A stretch of DNA of 43,691 nt from contig CAZEWZ010000013.1 in the NCBI GenBank assembly GCA_964516765.1, forward strand, positions 1-43,691, in the 5' to 3' direction. Below are positions 24,301 through 32,472 of this stretch, in pieces (the first letter of the stretch is position 1; every line of letters starts with the position of its first letter). A program made the position numbers and the translations under genes. Below the pieces are notes generated by a model that did not search any database, had not been told where the DNA came from, and was given only the letters and a program-made list of their open reading frames with translations. The DNA comes from CAZEWZ01 sp964516765. GTDB taxonomy: Bacteria; Bacteroidota; Bacteroidia; Flavobacteriales; UBA7430.

Positions 24301-26370
24301 TCTTGTGATTACGCTACTCTTGTTATTATTGATTACGAAGAACTTTCTGGGAGTAATTTTAATTTTTTCACCTATATCAACGACATACCATCAGTCACAT
24401 TTCTTGTTTGGAGTATGGGAGATGGTACCACCTATCAAGCTTTAGATGAGCCAACTCACTATTATCAAGAAAACGGAACTTATCAAGTAAGTGTAAATGT
24501 GTATTCAACCACTGGTGCTTTTATCGCTTATACAACTGTCAATGTAACTAATGTAAGTAATGGTTGTATGGACGACAGTGCTATAAATTTTGACTCAATA
24601 GCAACTGCAGATGATGGTTCTTGTATTGCTCCAATATATGGATGTATAGATTCAAATGCTCTTAATTTTGATGAAGAAGCTAATGTTGACGATGGCTCCT
24701 GTGAAGGGGTAATTTACGGTTGCATGGATGCTTTGGCAATAAATTATGACTCCGAGGCAAATATTGATGATGGAACTTGTGATTATGAAGTATTCGGATG
24801 TACTGATTCCTTAGCTCTTAATTTTGATTTTTTAGCTAATACTGATGATGCAACTTGTACTTACCCAAATCCTACCGAGCCTGACTGGACTATCAATTAT
24901 ACTTCCAATAACCATACAATTTTGGTCCCGAATACTGCTGAAATCCTTATCAATGATAGTCCTATTCAATTGGGTGATTATATTGGAGTTTTTTATCTAG
25001 GGTTAGATGAAGAATATCATTGTGCAGGAAAAATCATGTGGACGGGAATAACCAATACTATTTCAGCTTACGGATCAGATCCTAATGAATTTAATGGAAT
25101 GGCTTCAGGGGAGGTCTTTACTTGGATGACATGGAATTCCTTAAATAATGAATATAGAGAAGCGATTGTCGACTATGATGCTAGTATGCCAAACACCAAT
25201 TTATATCAAGCAGATGGAATTAGTTCTATTACATCACTTTCAAATGTATCTGAGCAAATAATCAATTTGACTGATGGATGGAACTTGATTTCTACTAATA
25301 TTTCTCCTGATTATCCTAGTATTGGAGATGTGCTTGCTCCTATTGTGGATAACTTATTCCTTGCTAAAGATGAATCTGGTCAAGTTTTTTGGCCTCAATT
25401 CAATCTAAATAATATCGGAGATCATATGGTTGGGAAAGCATACAAACTTAAGATGAATCAACAAAGTGTGTTACAGGTTCGAGGAGCTGAAGTAAATCCA
25501 ATTAATTATTCATTGACCTTGGTTGAAGGATGGAGTTATTTAGGTTATTTGCGTGAGTCTGCTGCAGATGCTGCTGTAGTTCTCGAATCTATTGAGGAAG
25601 ACATTCTTTTAATTAAAGATGGTATCGGAAATGTATATTTTCCAGAATTCAATGTTAATACCATTGGGAATATGTCTCCTGGCCAAGGATATCAAATCCG
25701 TATGACCAATGCCAGAGATTTTATATATCCCTCAAACGAGTTAGTTTTGCCGGAACTTCGACATTCCTCTTCTAATACGATGCATCATTACCAAACTCCA
25801 TTTATTTCAGAGAAAAACATGAATGTGGTTTTACCCAATCTAAATCTATCGACTTTTGCACAATTAGGTGACGAGTTTGTAGTCAAAGATGCTTTAGGGC
25901 AAGTAATTTCTTCTTCAGTTTACATTGGGGAAACTATTATAATGACTTTGTGGATTGACGAAGAAAATATTGGTGGGAAATTTGAAATTTATCATTGGTC
26001 GAGAGAAGAAAATTCAGAGAGACACCTTGATTTTATTTGGAGAGATGGAAGTTCTTTATTAGTCACCGATGCAGTTAATATTGCTTCTAATATTGAATCT
26101 ATAGAAATGGACTCTCAGAGTTTTCAGATTTTCCCTAATCCAATGAAAGATGTATCCAAAATTACATTTTACATTGACAACAATCAAAAAGTAAATTTAG
26201 ATTTATACAATTCACTTGGTGTTCAAGTAATGAAATTAATCGATACTAATTTATCAAGGGGGGTACACAACTTTCCACTAGAATCCAGACATTTAGAAAG
26301 TGGAATATATTTTGTTAAATTGGCAACACAAAAAAGCATTCGAGTTAAAAGAGTCAATATAAGTAAGTAG
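21361..26370 (+). CDS. Secreted zinc metalloprotease (reprolysin-like) with repeats and T9SS sorting domain
   Basis: The 1669-aa product has a signal peptide (residues 1-27, ending SIAQ) and a propeptide-like region to about 200. The metzincin catalytic domain (about 205-420) has zinc ligands His343, His347 and His353 with Glu344 (HEMGHQFGGNH), and a Met-turn in STIMGYAG near 376. Ig/PKD-like domains follow (about 430-850). Nine GC.D...DGSC repeats span about 862-1166, split 5+4 by a PKD-like domain at about 985-1065. Then come an NHTILV...GDYIGVFY domain (about 1177-1290), two tandem GWN-type modules (about 1305-1455) and a type A T9SS tail (FQIFPNPMKD onward, about 1589-1669). It is probably exported by Sec, crosses the outer membrane by T9SS and acts on extracellular protein. 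It is transcribed alone and ends at a strong terminator. Confidence 0.93.
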   Translation: MRHYNTKYSMGLSLVLICFVSFSSIAQSIFEDVSENSIISSSERYTIPSAYKTYSIDISTLSETLRDAPNEFSVPVPDSPLIINLPMPNGQMQSFSMVKSSLMPSPLELKFPTIKSYLGQGIDDRTATLRLSIDHNGFHAMIISAFGTVYIDPYSLNNTEYCITYYKKDFYATNTKVRNSQCLLESTLISPSISKISTGQSGDVLRTYRAAIAVTGEYTAFHGGTVGDAIAAINTTLNRINGVYEREASFRLILVANNDLLVYTNSSNDPYSNGNTGAMIGEVQDNIDDIIGSDNYDIGHVYGKDSGGLAGLGVVCTNGQKGRGVTGGSAPVGDPFDIDYVCHEMGHQFGGNHTQNNSCNRSAGAAFEPGSASTIMGYAGICPPNLQNNSDDYYHTHSFDEITAHSNGEGFAIDCADQIASGNNIPVANAGQSNFSVPANTPFELIGSGNDIDASDELTYCWEQYDLGPLTIENQDDLTSASGNQPIFRSFSPTTSPIRVFPRMNDLLNGTNTIGELLPTYSRDLTFRLTVRDNRAGSGGVSYDQMSFEIVDNIGFSVNDISDTWEYGNTYPVTWNPNSTFDVPVSCSTVDIYLSIDGGDFDLLIADGVPNDIGTTEIICPNVTSTNARLKIKASDNIFFNVSNVFEISVPSEPNFSMSISPEILDLCSSQGQSATFDIEINPILNYNQDVTLSITGVPDGVLVDFNPMIVSPGNNSILTISSPLAIPSVLSPISFVVTATSDDIVHQSNAEINILEGIPLPPDLIYPPDGTEGLTLTPTFTWSAINNATSYTLIISSDAELTDVLYEFNNILNEEFALGTFLTPETNYFWHVSSQNPCGNSVNSSNSSFVSGLESVTENSGCTDNTSFNFDILATVDDGSCEPFIFGCTNELADNYDQEANSDNGSCIISGCTNSDAENFNDMANNDNGSCIINGCTDPLSFNFNVDANFDDGSCIALNLGCMDPEGHNFNPNVNQDDGSCDYATLVIIDYEELSGSNFNFFTYINDIPSVTFLVWSMGDGTTYQALDEPTHYYQENGTYQVSVNVYSTTGAFIAYTTVNVTNVSNGCMDDSAINFDSIATADDGSCIAPIYGCIDSNALNFDEEANVDDGSCEGVIYGCMDALAINYDSEANIDDGTCDYEVFGCTDSLALNFDFLANTDDATCTYPNPTEPDWTINYTSNNHTILVPNTAEILINDSPIQLGDYIGVFYLGLDEEYHCAGKIMWTGITNTISAYGSDPNEFNGMASGEVFTWMTWNSLNNEYREAIVDYDASMPNTNLYQADGISSITSLSNVSEQIINLTDGWNLISTNISPDYPSIGDVLAPIVDNLFLAKDESGQVFWPQFNLNNIGDHMVGKAYKLKMNQQSVLQVRGAEVNPINYSLTLVEGWSYLGYLRESAADAAVVLESIEEDILLIKDGIGNVYFPEFNVNTIGNMSPGQGYQIRMTNARDFIYPSNELVLPELRHSSSNTMHHYQTPFISEKNMNVVLPNLNLSTFAQLGDEFVVKDALGQVISSSVYIGETIIMTLWIDEENIGGKFEIYHWSREENSERHLDFIWRDGSSLLVTDAVNIASNIESIEMDSQSFQIFPNPMKDVSKITFYIDNNQKVNLDLYNSLGVQVMKLIDTNLSRGVHNFPLESRHLESGIYFVKLATQKSIRVKRVNISK
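23944..24858 (+). repeat. Nine GC.D...DDGSC cysteine-bounded peptide repeats (coding)
   Basis: The repeat unit is about 24 residues plus a short linker, of the form GC-[TMI]-[DN]-x(4)-[NY][FY][DN]-x(2)-A-x(2)-DDGSC. Five copies precede and four follow a PKD-like insert. Each unit has a Cys at both ends, so a disulphide per unit is likely, and the Asp-rich end suggests calcium binding by analogy with thrombospondin type 3 repeats (inference). The DNA copies are diverged, so this is an old protein repeat rather than a recent tandem duplication. Confidence 0.88.
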
Positions 26371-26381
26371 ATAATTTCTTT

Positions 26382-26415
26382 AAAAAAATAGCTCTAATTA
26401 CAGAGCTATTTTTTT
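26382..26415. terminator. Bidirectional terminator overlapping the lgt stop codon
   Basis: A perfect 14-bp stem, AAAAAAATAGCTCT (26382-26395) with AGAGCTATTTTTTT (26402-26415), around a 6-nt loop. T-runs occur on both strands. It serves the metalloprotease gene and the convergent lgt gene, whose stop codon (26406-26408) lies within the stem. Confidence 0.9.
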
Positions 26416-27545
26416 CGTAAGTAGAAAAATAAACATAGACCAAACACAACCAATCCCGCAGATATCATTTCTGCTTGCGTGAACCCACGATATAGTTCAT
26501 TATTAATTCTTATTTTTTCAATACTGAATCTTTCGAATCCATTAAAAGCAAGGTATAATGCAAATAACATTCCTGGAACTTTAAAGGTGTTTCTAAGCTG
26601 CCATAATATTCCAAAGATAATAACTCCCATAATAGCCTCATAAATCGCGGTGGGGTAAACCGGATATAAAAGCTCATAACAATATATCCCCAAGGGATCA
26701 ATGCATTCAGCCATTCTTTCTCCTGCTCTGATTACATTATTTGGATAGGTATACCCCCATAGCCAATCGGGTAAAAACCCTAAAAAATCTGGTTTTGAAT
26801 TTAAATTTTGAATACCCCAATCTCCATCTCCGGACATATGGCAACCAATTCTTCCAATGCCATAGGCTAGCATCAAAGGAGCGGCCATGACATCAGCGAT
26901 TATTCCAATGGGAATTTTATATTTACGAACATACAACATCACTGCAAGTGCACCACATATGAGTCCCCCATAAAAAGTCAAACCTCCTCCAGAAAGTAAT
27001 TGACCCATGGGATCGGCAATAAAGTCTTTCCAATTTTCTAATTGATGAAAAATTTTCGCACCAATTAATCCAGACCCGGCAGAAACCAACAAAATATTAG
27101 CTGTTAATTCCTGCGGTTTTATAGCTTCCTCATTTGTTACTAGTTTGGTATAAGGATTGTTTCTATGAATATAATAGGCATAGATAAGACCAATAACAAG
27201 ACCAATAATCGCTCCGATTATTGAGCCATTCAAAGAAAATAGAAATGAAAAAGTGTCTTGATTGAATAATTCATAATTTTGATAAGCATAATGAGCTTTA
27301 AAACCAATTAAAAGACCAATAAGAGCTGTTCTAATCACTTCCATAGATTGTGTAGGTCTACCCTTAATAACAGTTTTTAGACTACTTGGAATGACCCCTG
27401 ATTTATTTTTTTGGGTTAAGTCTTTTGAGATAAAATAACTCCCAGCTAAAAATGCAAGAGCAATAAATAACCCAAAAGTCTTGAAGGGGAGTGGAATAAA
27501 TACACCAGTAATGTATTCAATAAGGTGGCTTAAGGTTGGAAACAT
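26406..27545 (-). CDS. lgt: Prolipoprotein diacylglyceryl transferase
   Basis: A 379-aa polytopic inner-membrane protein, longer than the typical 260-300 aa because of an N-terminal extension and a loop (about 50-70 and 115-150). The core includes LSGGGLTFYGGLICG and GIGRIGCHMSGDGDWG, the Bacteroidota version of the Lgt signature, and PTAIYEAIMGVIIFGILW near the C-terminus. It transfers diacylglycerol from phosphatidylglycerol to the lipobox cysteine of prolipoproteins, for example the peptide-binding lipoprotein encoded nearby. It follows mtaB by 4 nt and ends inside a terminator. Confidence 0.94.
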   Translation of the reverse strand: MFPTLSHLIEYITGVFIPLPFKTFGLFIALAFLAGSYFISKDLTQKNKSGVIPSSLKTVIKGRPTQSMEVIRTALIGLLIGFKAHYAYQNYELFNQDTFSFLFSLNGSIIGAIIGLVIGLIYAYYIHRNNPYTKLVTNEEAIKPQELTANILLVSAGSGLIGAKIFHQLENWKDFIADPMGQLLSGGGLTFYGGLICGALAVMLYVRKYKIPIGIIADVMAAPLMLAYGIGRIGCHMSGDGDWGIQNLNSKPDFLGFLPDWLWGYTYPNNVIRAGERMAECIDPLGIYCYELLYPVYPTAIYEAIMGVIIFGILWQLRNTFKVPGMLFALYLAFNGFERFSIEKIRINNELYRGFTQAEMISAGLVVFGLCLFFYLRKK

Positions 27546-27549
27546 ATAA

Positions 27550-28860
27550 TTAATTTAATATTTCTGCATTGATTGAACCATCCTTGGCAAAATCATGGAG
27601 CTTTACTTTAATACTTTGGTTTCTTAATCCCGGGTCATAATTTACTTTGACTTTGATATAATTTTCAGTAAATCCCTGAATATATCCGTCTTTATTGTCA
27701 TGTTCAAACAAAACAGTTCGAGAAGAACCAATATTTTGTTCATAGAAAGCACGCTTTTTCTTGGCCGATAGAATGCGAAGCATTTTGCTTCTCTGACTCC
27801 GTACTTTCTTATCTACTGGTTTTTCCATTTCTACTGCTGGAGTGTTTGCCCTTTCTGAATAAGTGAATACATGTAAATAAGAGATATCTAATTCATTAAG
27901 AAGGGTATAGGTTTCCTGAAATAAGGTTTCTGTTTCTCCAGGAAAGCCAACGATGACATCAACACCAATACAACAGTCTGGCATTTTTTCTTTTATTTTA
28001 TTAATTCGTTGTTTATAAATTCTGGTTAAGTAGCGACGTTTCATTTTTCGCAGTAAATGATCTGATCCAGATTGGAGAGGTATGTGAAAATGAGGAACAA
28101 AACATTTTGATTTAGAAACAAATTCTATGGTTTCATCTTTCAAGAGATTCGGTTCAATTGAGGAAATACGAAGTCTAGAAACTCCTTCGACCTCATCTAA
28201 TGCCTTTACTAGATCTAAAAAAGTGTTTTGATGTTTTTTATTTCCAAACTCTCCTTTTCCATAATCACCAATATTCACTCCAGTAATCACAATTTCTTTA
28301 ATTTCTTTTTTTGAAATTTCTCGTGCATTTTGTAATACATTTTCGAGTTTATCACTTCTAGAAATCCCTCGTGCTAAAGGAATTGTACAATATGTACATT
28401 TATAATCACATCCATCTTGAACTTTCAGAAAAGCTCTAGTTCTGTCTCCCATTGAATAAGCGCTTTCAAAAAAGTTTGCTTCTTCAATTTCACAAGCATG
28501 AACTGCTGTAAAATCTTGTTTTTTTAATTCATTGAGATAAGAAGGTAGCTTAAATTTTTCGGTAGCACCAAGAACCAAGTCAACACCCTCATATGATCCT
28601 ATTTCATTCGGTTTTAATTGAGCAAAACAGCCAATCACCACTACAAATGCATCAGCATTAATTTTCATTACTTGACGAACTAGACGCCTACATTCTTTGT
28701 CTGCATTTTCAGTTACCGAACAAGTATTTATAACATAAATATCAGCATCTTCCTTGAAGCTCACTTTTGAGTAGCCCTCTTCATAGCAATGTCTTGCAAT
28801 TGTTGAGGTCTCTGAAAAATTCAGTTTACATCCTAAAGTATGAAAGGCAATTTTCTTCAT
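27550..28860 (-). CDS. mtaB: tRNA t6A37 methylthiotransferase MtaB
   Basis: At 436 aa the protein shows the three-domain MTTase plan: an N-terminal UPF0004 domain (FHTLGCKLNFSET, CSVTENADKECRR), a radical-SAM domain with the cluster cysteines in DGCDYKCTYCTIPLARG, and a C-terminal TRAM domain (about 370-436). It converts t6A37 to ms2t6A37 in tRNAs that read ANN codons. A -7-like TAACTTTG lies at 28877-28884 upstream but I see no matching -33 box. It is transcribed with lgt. Confidence 0.95.
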   Translation of the reverse strand: MKKIAFHTLGCKLNFSETSTIARHCYEEGYSKVSFKEDADIYVINTCSVTENADKECRRLVRQVMKINADAFVVVIGCFAQLKPNEIGSYEGVDLVLGATEKFKLPSYLNELKKQDFTAVHACEIEEANFFESAYSMGDRTRAFLKVQDGCDYKCTYCTIPLARGISRSDKLENVLQNAREISKKEIKEIVITGVNIGDYGKGEFGNKKHQNTFLDLVKALDEVEGVSRLRISSIEPNLLKDETIEFVSKSKCFVPHFHIPLQSGSDHLLRKMKRRYLTRIYKQRINKIKEKMPDCCIGVDVIVGFPGETETLFQETYTLLNELDISYLHVFTYSERANTPAVEMEKPVDKKVRSQRSKMLRILSAKKKRAFYEQNIGSSRTVLFEHDNKDGYIQGFTENYIKVKVNYDPGLRNQSIKVKLHDFAKDGSINAEILN

Positions 28861-28952
28861 GATTTATAAATCAAGTCAAAGTTAGTAAAATAAGCTACTA
28901 TGAATTTTAAATACAGAAACAATGTTCTAATTTAGAAAACTAAACTTTGAAT

Positions 28953-30551
28953 ATGTATCGCTACTTAATTTTTCTTCTTTTTGCCTTAATGATATCGTGT
29001 AAATCAAAAACCACTAAAACAGAAAGTATTTCTATCTTTAAATACAATGAGTCTTCAGGAATTTCTTCCTTTGACCCAGCTTTTGCTAAAGATCAATCTC
29101 GTATTTGGTTTTGTAATCTTATATATAATAGCTTAGTTCAACTTGACTCAAGTTTACAAATCCAACCCAGTATCTCAAAAAGTTGGAAGATATCTTCCGA
29201 TGGAACTCATTATGAATTCTTACTCAGAACGGATGTTTATTTCCATCAATCCGAGACATTTAAAGATTTTTTTTCTCCTAGAGTCATCAGAGCATCTGAT
29301 GTTATTTATTCACTTAATAGATTAAGAAATTCCAATACAGCCTCTCCCGGTGCTTGGGTCGTGTCTGATATATCTTCAATATATGAAGTGAATGATAGTA
29401 CTGTAGTTATTAATTTAAAAAGCCCAAATCCAGCTTTTTTGGGATTACTATCCATGCAATATTGCTCAATTATTCCTATTGAACAAGAGAAAATTTCAGA
29501 TTTTTTCAAAGCTCCAATTGGCTCAGGCCCCTTTCACTTTCAATATCATAAAAATAATATAAAGTTGGTTCTTCGCCGAAATGATTTGTATTTTGAGTTT
29601 GAGAAGGATAATCAACTACCTCTCCTTGATGCAGTGTCCATTAGCTTTATTCCAGATAAACAAACTGCTTTTCTAGAATTTATTAAGGGGGATTTTGATT
29701 TTTTATCTGGTTTAGATGTATCCTACAAGGATGAATTGTTAGATTTAAATGGACATCTACGAGATAAATATGCTTCCATTTTAAATTTCACTAAAGAAGA
29801 TTATTTAAATACAGAATATTTAGGAATTCTAATGGACGAAAATCAAGATAATAATGCCTTAAAAGATGTGAGAGTAAGGAAAGCTTTGAATTATTCATTT
29901 GATCGGGAATTAATGATTCGTTATCTAAGAAATAACATTGGTACTCCCGCTCAAAGTGGTTTTATTCCCAAGGGTCTTCCAGGGTATTCTGGGCAAAACG
30001 GCTATAAGTTTAAACCAAACTTAGCACTTGATTTACTTAAGGAAGCTGGCTACCCGAATGCGCAAGGTATTCCGGAGATTTCTTTAAGTAGTACATCTTC
30101 TTATCTTGATTTATGTGAATATATTCAGCATTCTTGGAGTGAGATTGGTTTTCAAGTGAAGATTAACATAAATCCGCCTTCGACACACAGACAAAAAGTT
30201 TCTAATAGTCAATTATCACTCTTTAGAGGTTCTTGGATAGCTGATTATGCAGATGCAGAGAATTATTTATCTCTATTTTATTCAAATAACTTTAGCCCAA
30301 CTGGACCAAATTACACCCATTTTACAAATATGGAATTCGATTCCTTATATGAGCAATGTATTGGTCTCCCTAGGCTAGAGTCTCGCTTACCATTTTACGA
30401 AAAGATGGATAGTATACTCATTAATCAATCTGTTATTATTCCTTTATATTATGATAATGTACTGCGGTTTTCTCATAAGAATATCAAAGGGCTTGGTTCC
30501 AATCCAATGAATCTCTTAGACCTTAAACGAGTCTGGAAAACTGATAATTAA
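28953..30551 (+). CDS. Peptide-binding ABC transporter lipoprotein (SBP family 5)
   Basis: The ATG at 28953 gives 532 aa; the frame opens at a TTG six bases earlier that is unnecessary. The N-terminus is a lipoprotein signal peptide ending LMISC-KSK. The body shows the DppA/OppA fold pattern: an early SSFDPAFAKDQ, FLLRTDVYFHQ, DVRVRKALNYSFDRELMI and GLPGYSG. It should capture peptides in the periplasm. No permease or ATPase gene lies within the window, so it is an orphan here. Its stop codon sits in a 20-bp palindrome shared with the convergent downstream gene. Confidence 0.92.
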   Translation: MYRYLIFLLFALMISCKSKTTKTESISIFKYNESSGISSFDPAFAKDQSRIWFCNLIYNSLVQLDSSLQIQPSISKSWKISSDGTHYEFLLRTDVYFHQSETFKDFFSPRVIRASDVIYSLNRLRNSNTASPGAWVVSDISSIYEVNDSTVVINLKSPNPAFLGLLSMQYCSIIPIEQEKISDFFKAPIGSGPFHFQYHKNNIKLVLRRNDLYFEFEKDNQLPLLDAVSISFIPDKQTAFLEFIKGDFDFLSGLDVSYKDELLDLNGHLRDKYASILNFTKEDYLNTEYLGILMDENQDNNALKDVRVRKALNYSFDRELMIRYLRNNIGTPAQSGFIPKGLPGYSGQNGYKFKPNLALDLLKEAGYPNAQGIPEISLSSTSSYLDLCEYIQHSWSEIGFQVKININPPSTHRQKVSNSQLSLFRGSWIADYADAENYLSLFYSNNFSPTGPNYTHFTNMEFDSLYEQCIGLPRLESRLPFYEKMDSILINQSVIIPLYYDNVLRFSHKNIKGLGSNPMNLLDLKRVWKTDN

Positions 30552-30565
30552 CCCTAGGGTTAATT
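30546..30565. repeat. Perfect 20-bp palindrome spanning two convergent stop codons
   Basis: AATTAACCCTAGGGTTAATT is its own reverse complement. It holds the TAA of the plus-strand peptide-binding gene (30549-30551) and the TAA of the minus-strand gene (30560-30562) in mirrored positions. As RNA it could fold to an 8-bp stem with a CTAG loop, but no T-run follows on either strand, so a classical terminator is not evident. Confidence 0.9.
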
Positions 30566-31603
30566 CATTTCAACATCACACCTAATGGCTTGGTGGTCAG
30601 AAATTTTCTCACTTAGGACCTCAAAATTGAAGGCTGACCATATTTCATCTACTAAGATATAATCTATTCTAAATGGGAAAAATAGTTGTTTAAAAGTAGC
30701 TCCAAATCCTTTTCCTGATTCAATGAAAGCATCTTTGTGTTGTTGGGATAATTTTTGGTAAATGTAACTTTGAGCTACTTCATTAAGGTCCCCACAAATT
30801 ATAGTAGGGTAGGGGCAATTTTGAATGGAGGAAATTATATCCATTGTCTGCTCAATTCTCTTTTTCGTCGCCAAATTAATTTTATTTGATATTTCATGTG
30901 TTTTATCTTGAAAAGGAATTTCTTCTTCTTTTTCCCAATCACTAATCATCTGTTTAGATTCTCTTTCTAGGTGAAGAGATTCTAGGTGTAAATTATAGAC
31001 GCGAAGCGTATCATTATGAACTAGAATGTCTGCATAACAAGACTTGTTACTCGAAATTTCTTTAAATACAAATTCATAAGCATTAATGATTTTATATTTA
31101 CTGTAAATATGATTAAATTCAAAAATAGATTTATAATTATAATTAAGGCTCTTTTCTGTTTCCTTTCTAACTTCTTGTAAGCAAAGAATATCAACATTTT
31201 CTTGATTCAAAAAATGAATAATTTTAGACTGATTTTCTTGAACTTGTTTTTTGGATCCACCTAGGAAATAAGACATTTGACTGTTGAAACTCAATACTGA
31301 AAATGAGCGATCCTTTGCTAATGCTTTAAATTTGTTTTTACTCTTAAATATTGGCGTTGCAAAAAAATAACTAATAGAAAGAACTATTATTGAAAGAAAC
31401 GCGACACTCTTAAGTTTAATTATCCAATATACTAGGAATATTATATGAGAAATTATAAGAAAAGGATATGTTATTGCTAAAAGGGATACTATAGATAAAC
31501 CTTCCGGATTTATGAATGGAGCAAAAAAAGCTCCCAACCAAAAAAGAAGAAATAAAATATTGCAAATAAAAATAAGTTTGTTTTTTAAGGAAAGTTTTTT
31601 CAT
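30560..31603 (-). CDS. Membrane-anchored endonuclease/exonuclease/phosphatase family protein
   Basis: A 347-aa protein. The N-terminal ~95 residues hold three hydrophobic segments (about 10-30, 35-60, 68-85). The C-terminal EEP domain has VLSFNSQMS, DILCLQEVR (the metal-binding Glu), ICGDLNEV (Asp/Asn) and the terminal SDHQAI (catalytic Asp-His). Family members cleave phosphodiester bonds in nucleic acids or lipids, so the substrate is open. It lies 2 nt after the second rhomboid gene at the distal end of the nhaC-mutL run. Confidence 0.9.
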   Translation of the reverse strand: MKKLSLKNKLIFICNILFLLFWLGAFFAPFINPEGLSIVSLLAITYPFLIISHIIFLVYWIIKLKSVAFLSIIVLSISYFFATPIFKSKNKFKALAKDRSFSVLSFNSQMSYFLGGSKKQVQENQSKIIHFLNQENVDILCLQEVRKETEKSLNYNYKSIFEFNHIYSKYKIINAYEFVFKEISSNKSCYADILVHNDTLRVYNLHLESLHLERESKQMISDWEKEEEIPFQDKTHEISNKINLATKKRIEQTMDIISSIQNCPYPTIICGDLNEVAQSYIYQKLSQQHKDAFIESGKGFGATFKQLFFPFRIDYILVDEIWSAFNFEVLSEKISDHQAIRCDVEMN

Positions 31604-31605
31604 TC

Positions 31606-32472
31606 CTAAATATTCTTACTTTGATTGAATAAATAATCTTTTTCAATTTTTGACAAGCTGTCGTAACCTGAATGAGAAATTTTTTCTAAAATAGAATCTA
31701 TTTTTCTAGACTTCTCCATTTTATTATTACGAAAATCATCGTCACTCTTCGGTCTTTTATGAACTGTTTTCATCTTCTTCTTATAGTTCAATAATCCTGA
31801 CAATAATTTTCTAAATTTGCTGACATAATTAGTGATATCATTCTCTTTTTTCCATTGAGAAACAAATAAAATCCCCGTAAGTGCCCCCCCAAGGTGGGCT
31901 ATGTGTCCTCCAGCATTTCCATTTGGAATACTCATTACATCAATAAAAACAGATGCAAGAGCAATATATTTTATTGATACAGGACCCAAAATAGGTAGGT
32001 TTACTTTGTAATTGGGAACATAAGTCGCAGTTGCAAACAGAAGCGATAAAACCGAAGCAGAAGATCCAATAAGATAGCTGGATTGATTTTCAAATACAGC
32101 AAGAAATTGATATGATAAAAGATAAGTGATTCCACCAATGAATCCTCCAAGTATGTATAAATCATATATTTTTTCAAAATTAAAATATTGCATAAATATT
32201 TTTCCTGAAAAATGAAGCCAGAGAAGGTTTAGTAAAACATGCATGAATCCCTCATGTGTATACATATAAGTTAATAATGTCCAGGGCTTATAAATCAATT
32301 GATCAAGCTGAGAGGGAAGACCAAGTATTTCGATTACATTAATTCCAGAGCTTTGTGTTAGAAAAGAAAAAGTATTGAGTATCTGAACTATCACAAAGAT
32401 AGCTGCATTGATATAGATTAATTTTAGAACTGGGTCTGCAATCTTAAATCGATATTTTAAATTTTTAATCAT
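31606..32472 (-). CDS. Rhomboid family intramembrane serine protease with C-terminal tail
   Basis: A 288-aa protein with about six membrane segments. The catalytic serine is Ser138 in GSSAS and the catalytic histidine is His193 in HIAHLGG, with HVLLNLLWLHFSG forming the HxxxN-like L1 loop motif. A basic cytoplasmic tail of about 60 residues (from about 225) resembles the DUF6576 extension seen on Bacteroidota rhomboids. It cleaves membrane proteins within the bilayer; the substrates are unknown. Its ATG shares the stop of the preceding rhomboid gene (TAATG). Confidence 0.92.
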   Translation of the reverse strand: MIKNLKYRFKIADPVLKLIYINAAIFVIVQILNTFSFLTQSSGINVIEILGLPSQLDQLIYKPWTLLTYMYTHEGFMHVLLNLLWLHFSGKIFMQYFNFEKIYDLYILGGFIGGITYLLSYQFLAVFENQSSYLIGSSASVLSLLFATATYVPNYKVNLPILGPVSIKYIALASVFIDVMSIPNGNAGGHIAHLGGALTGILFVSQWKKENDITNYVSKFRKLLSGLLNYKKKMKTVHKRPKSDDDFRNNKMEKSRKIDSILEKISHSGYDSLSKIEKDYLFNQSKNI

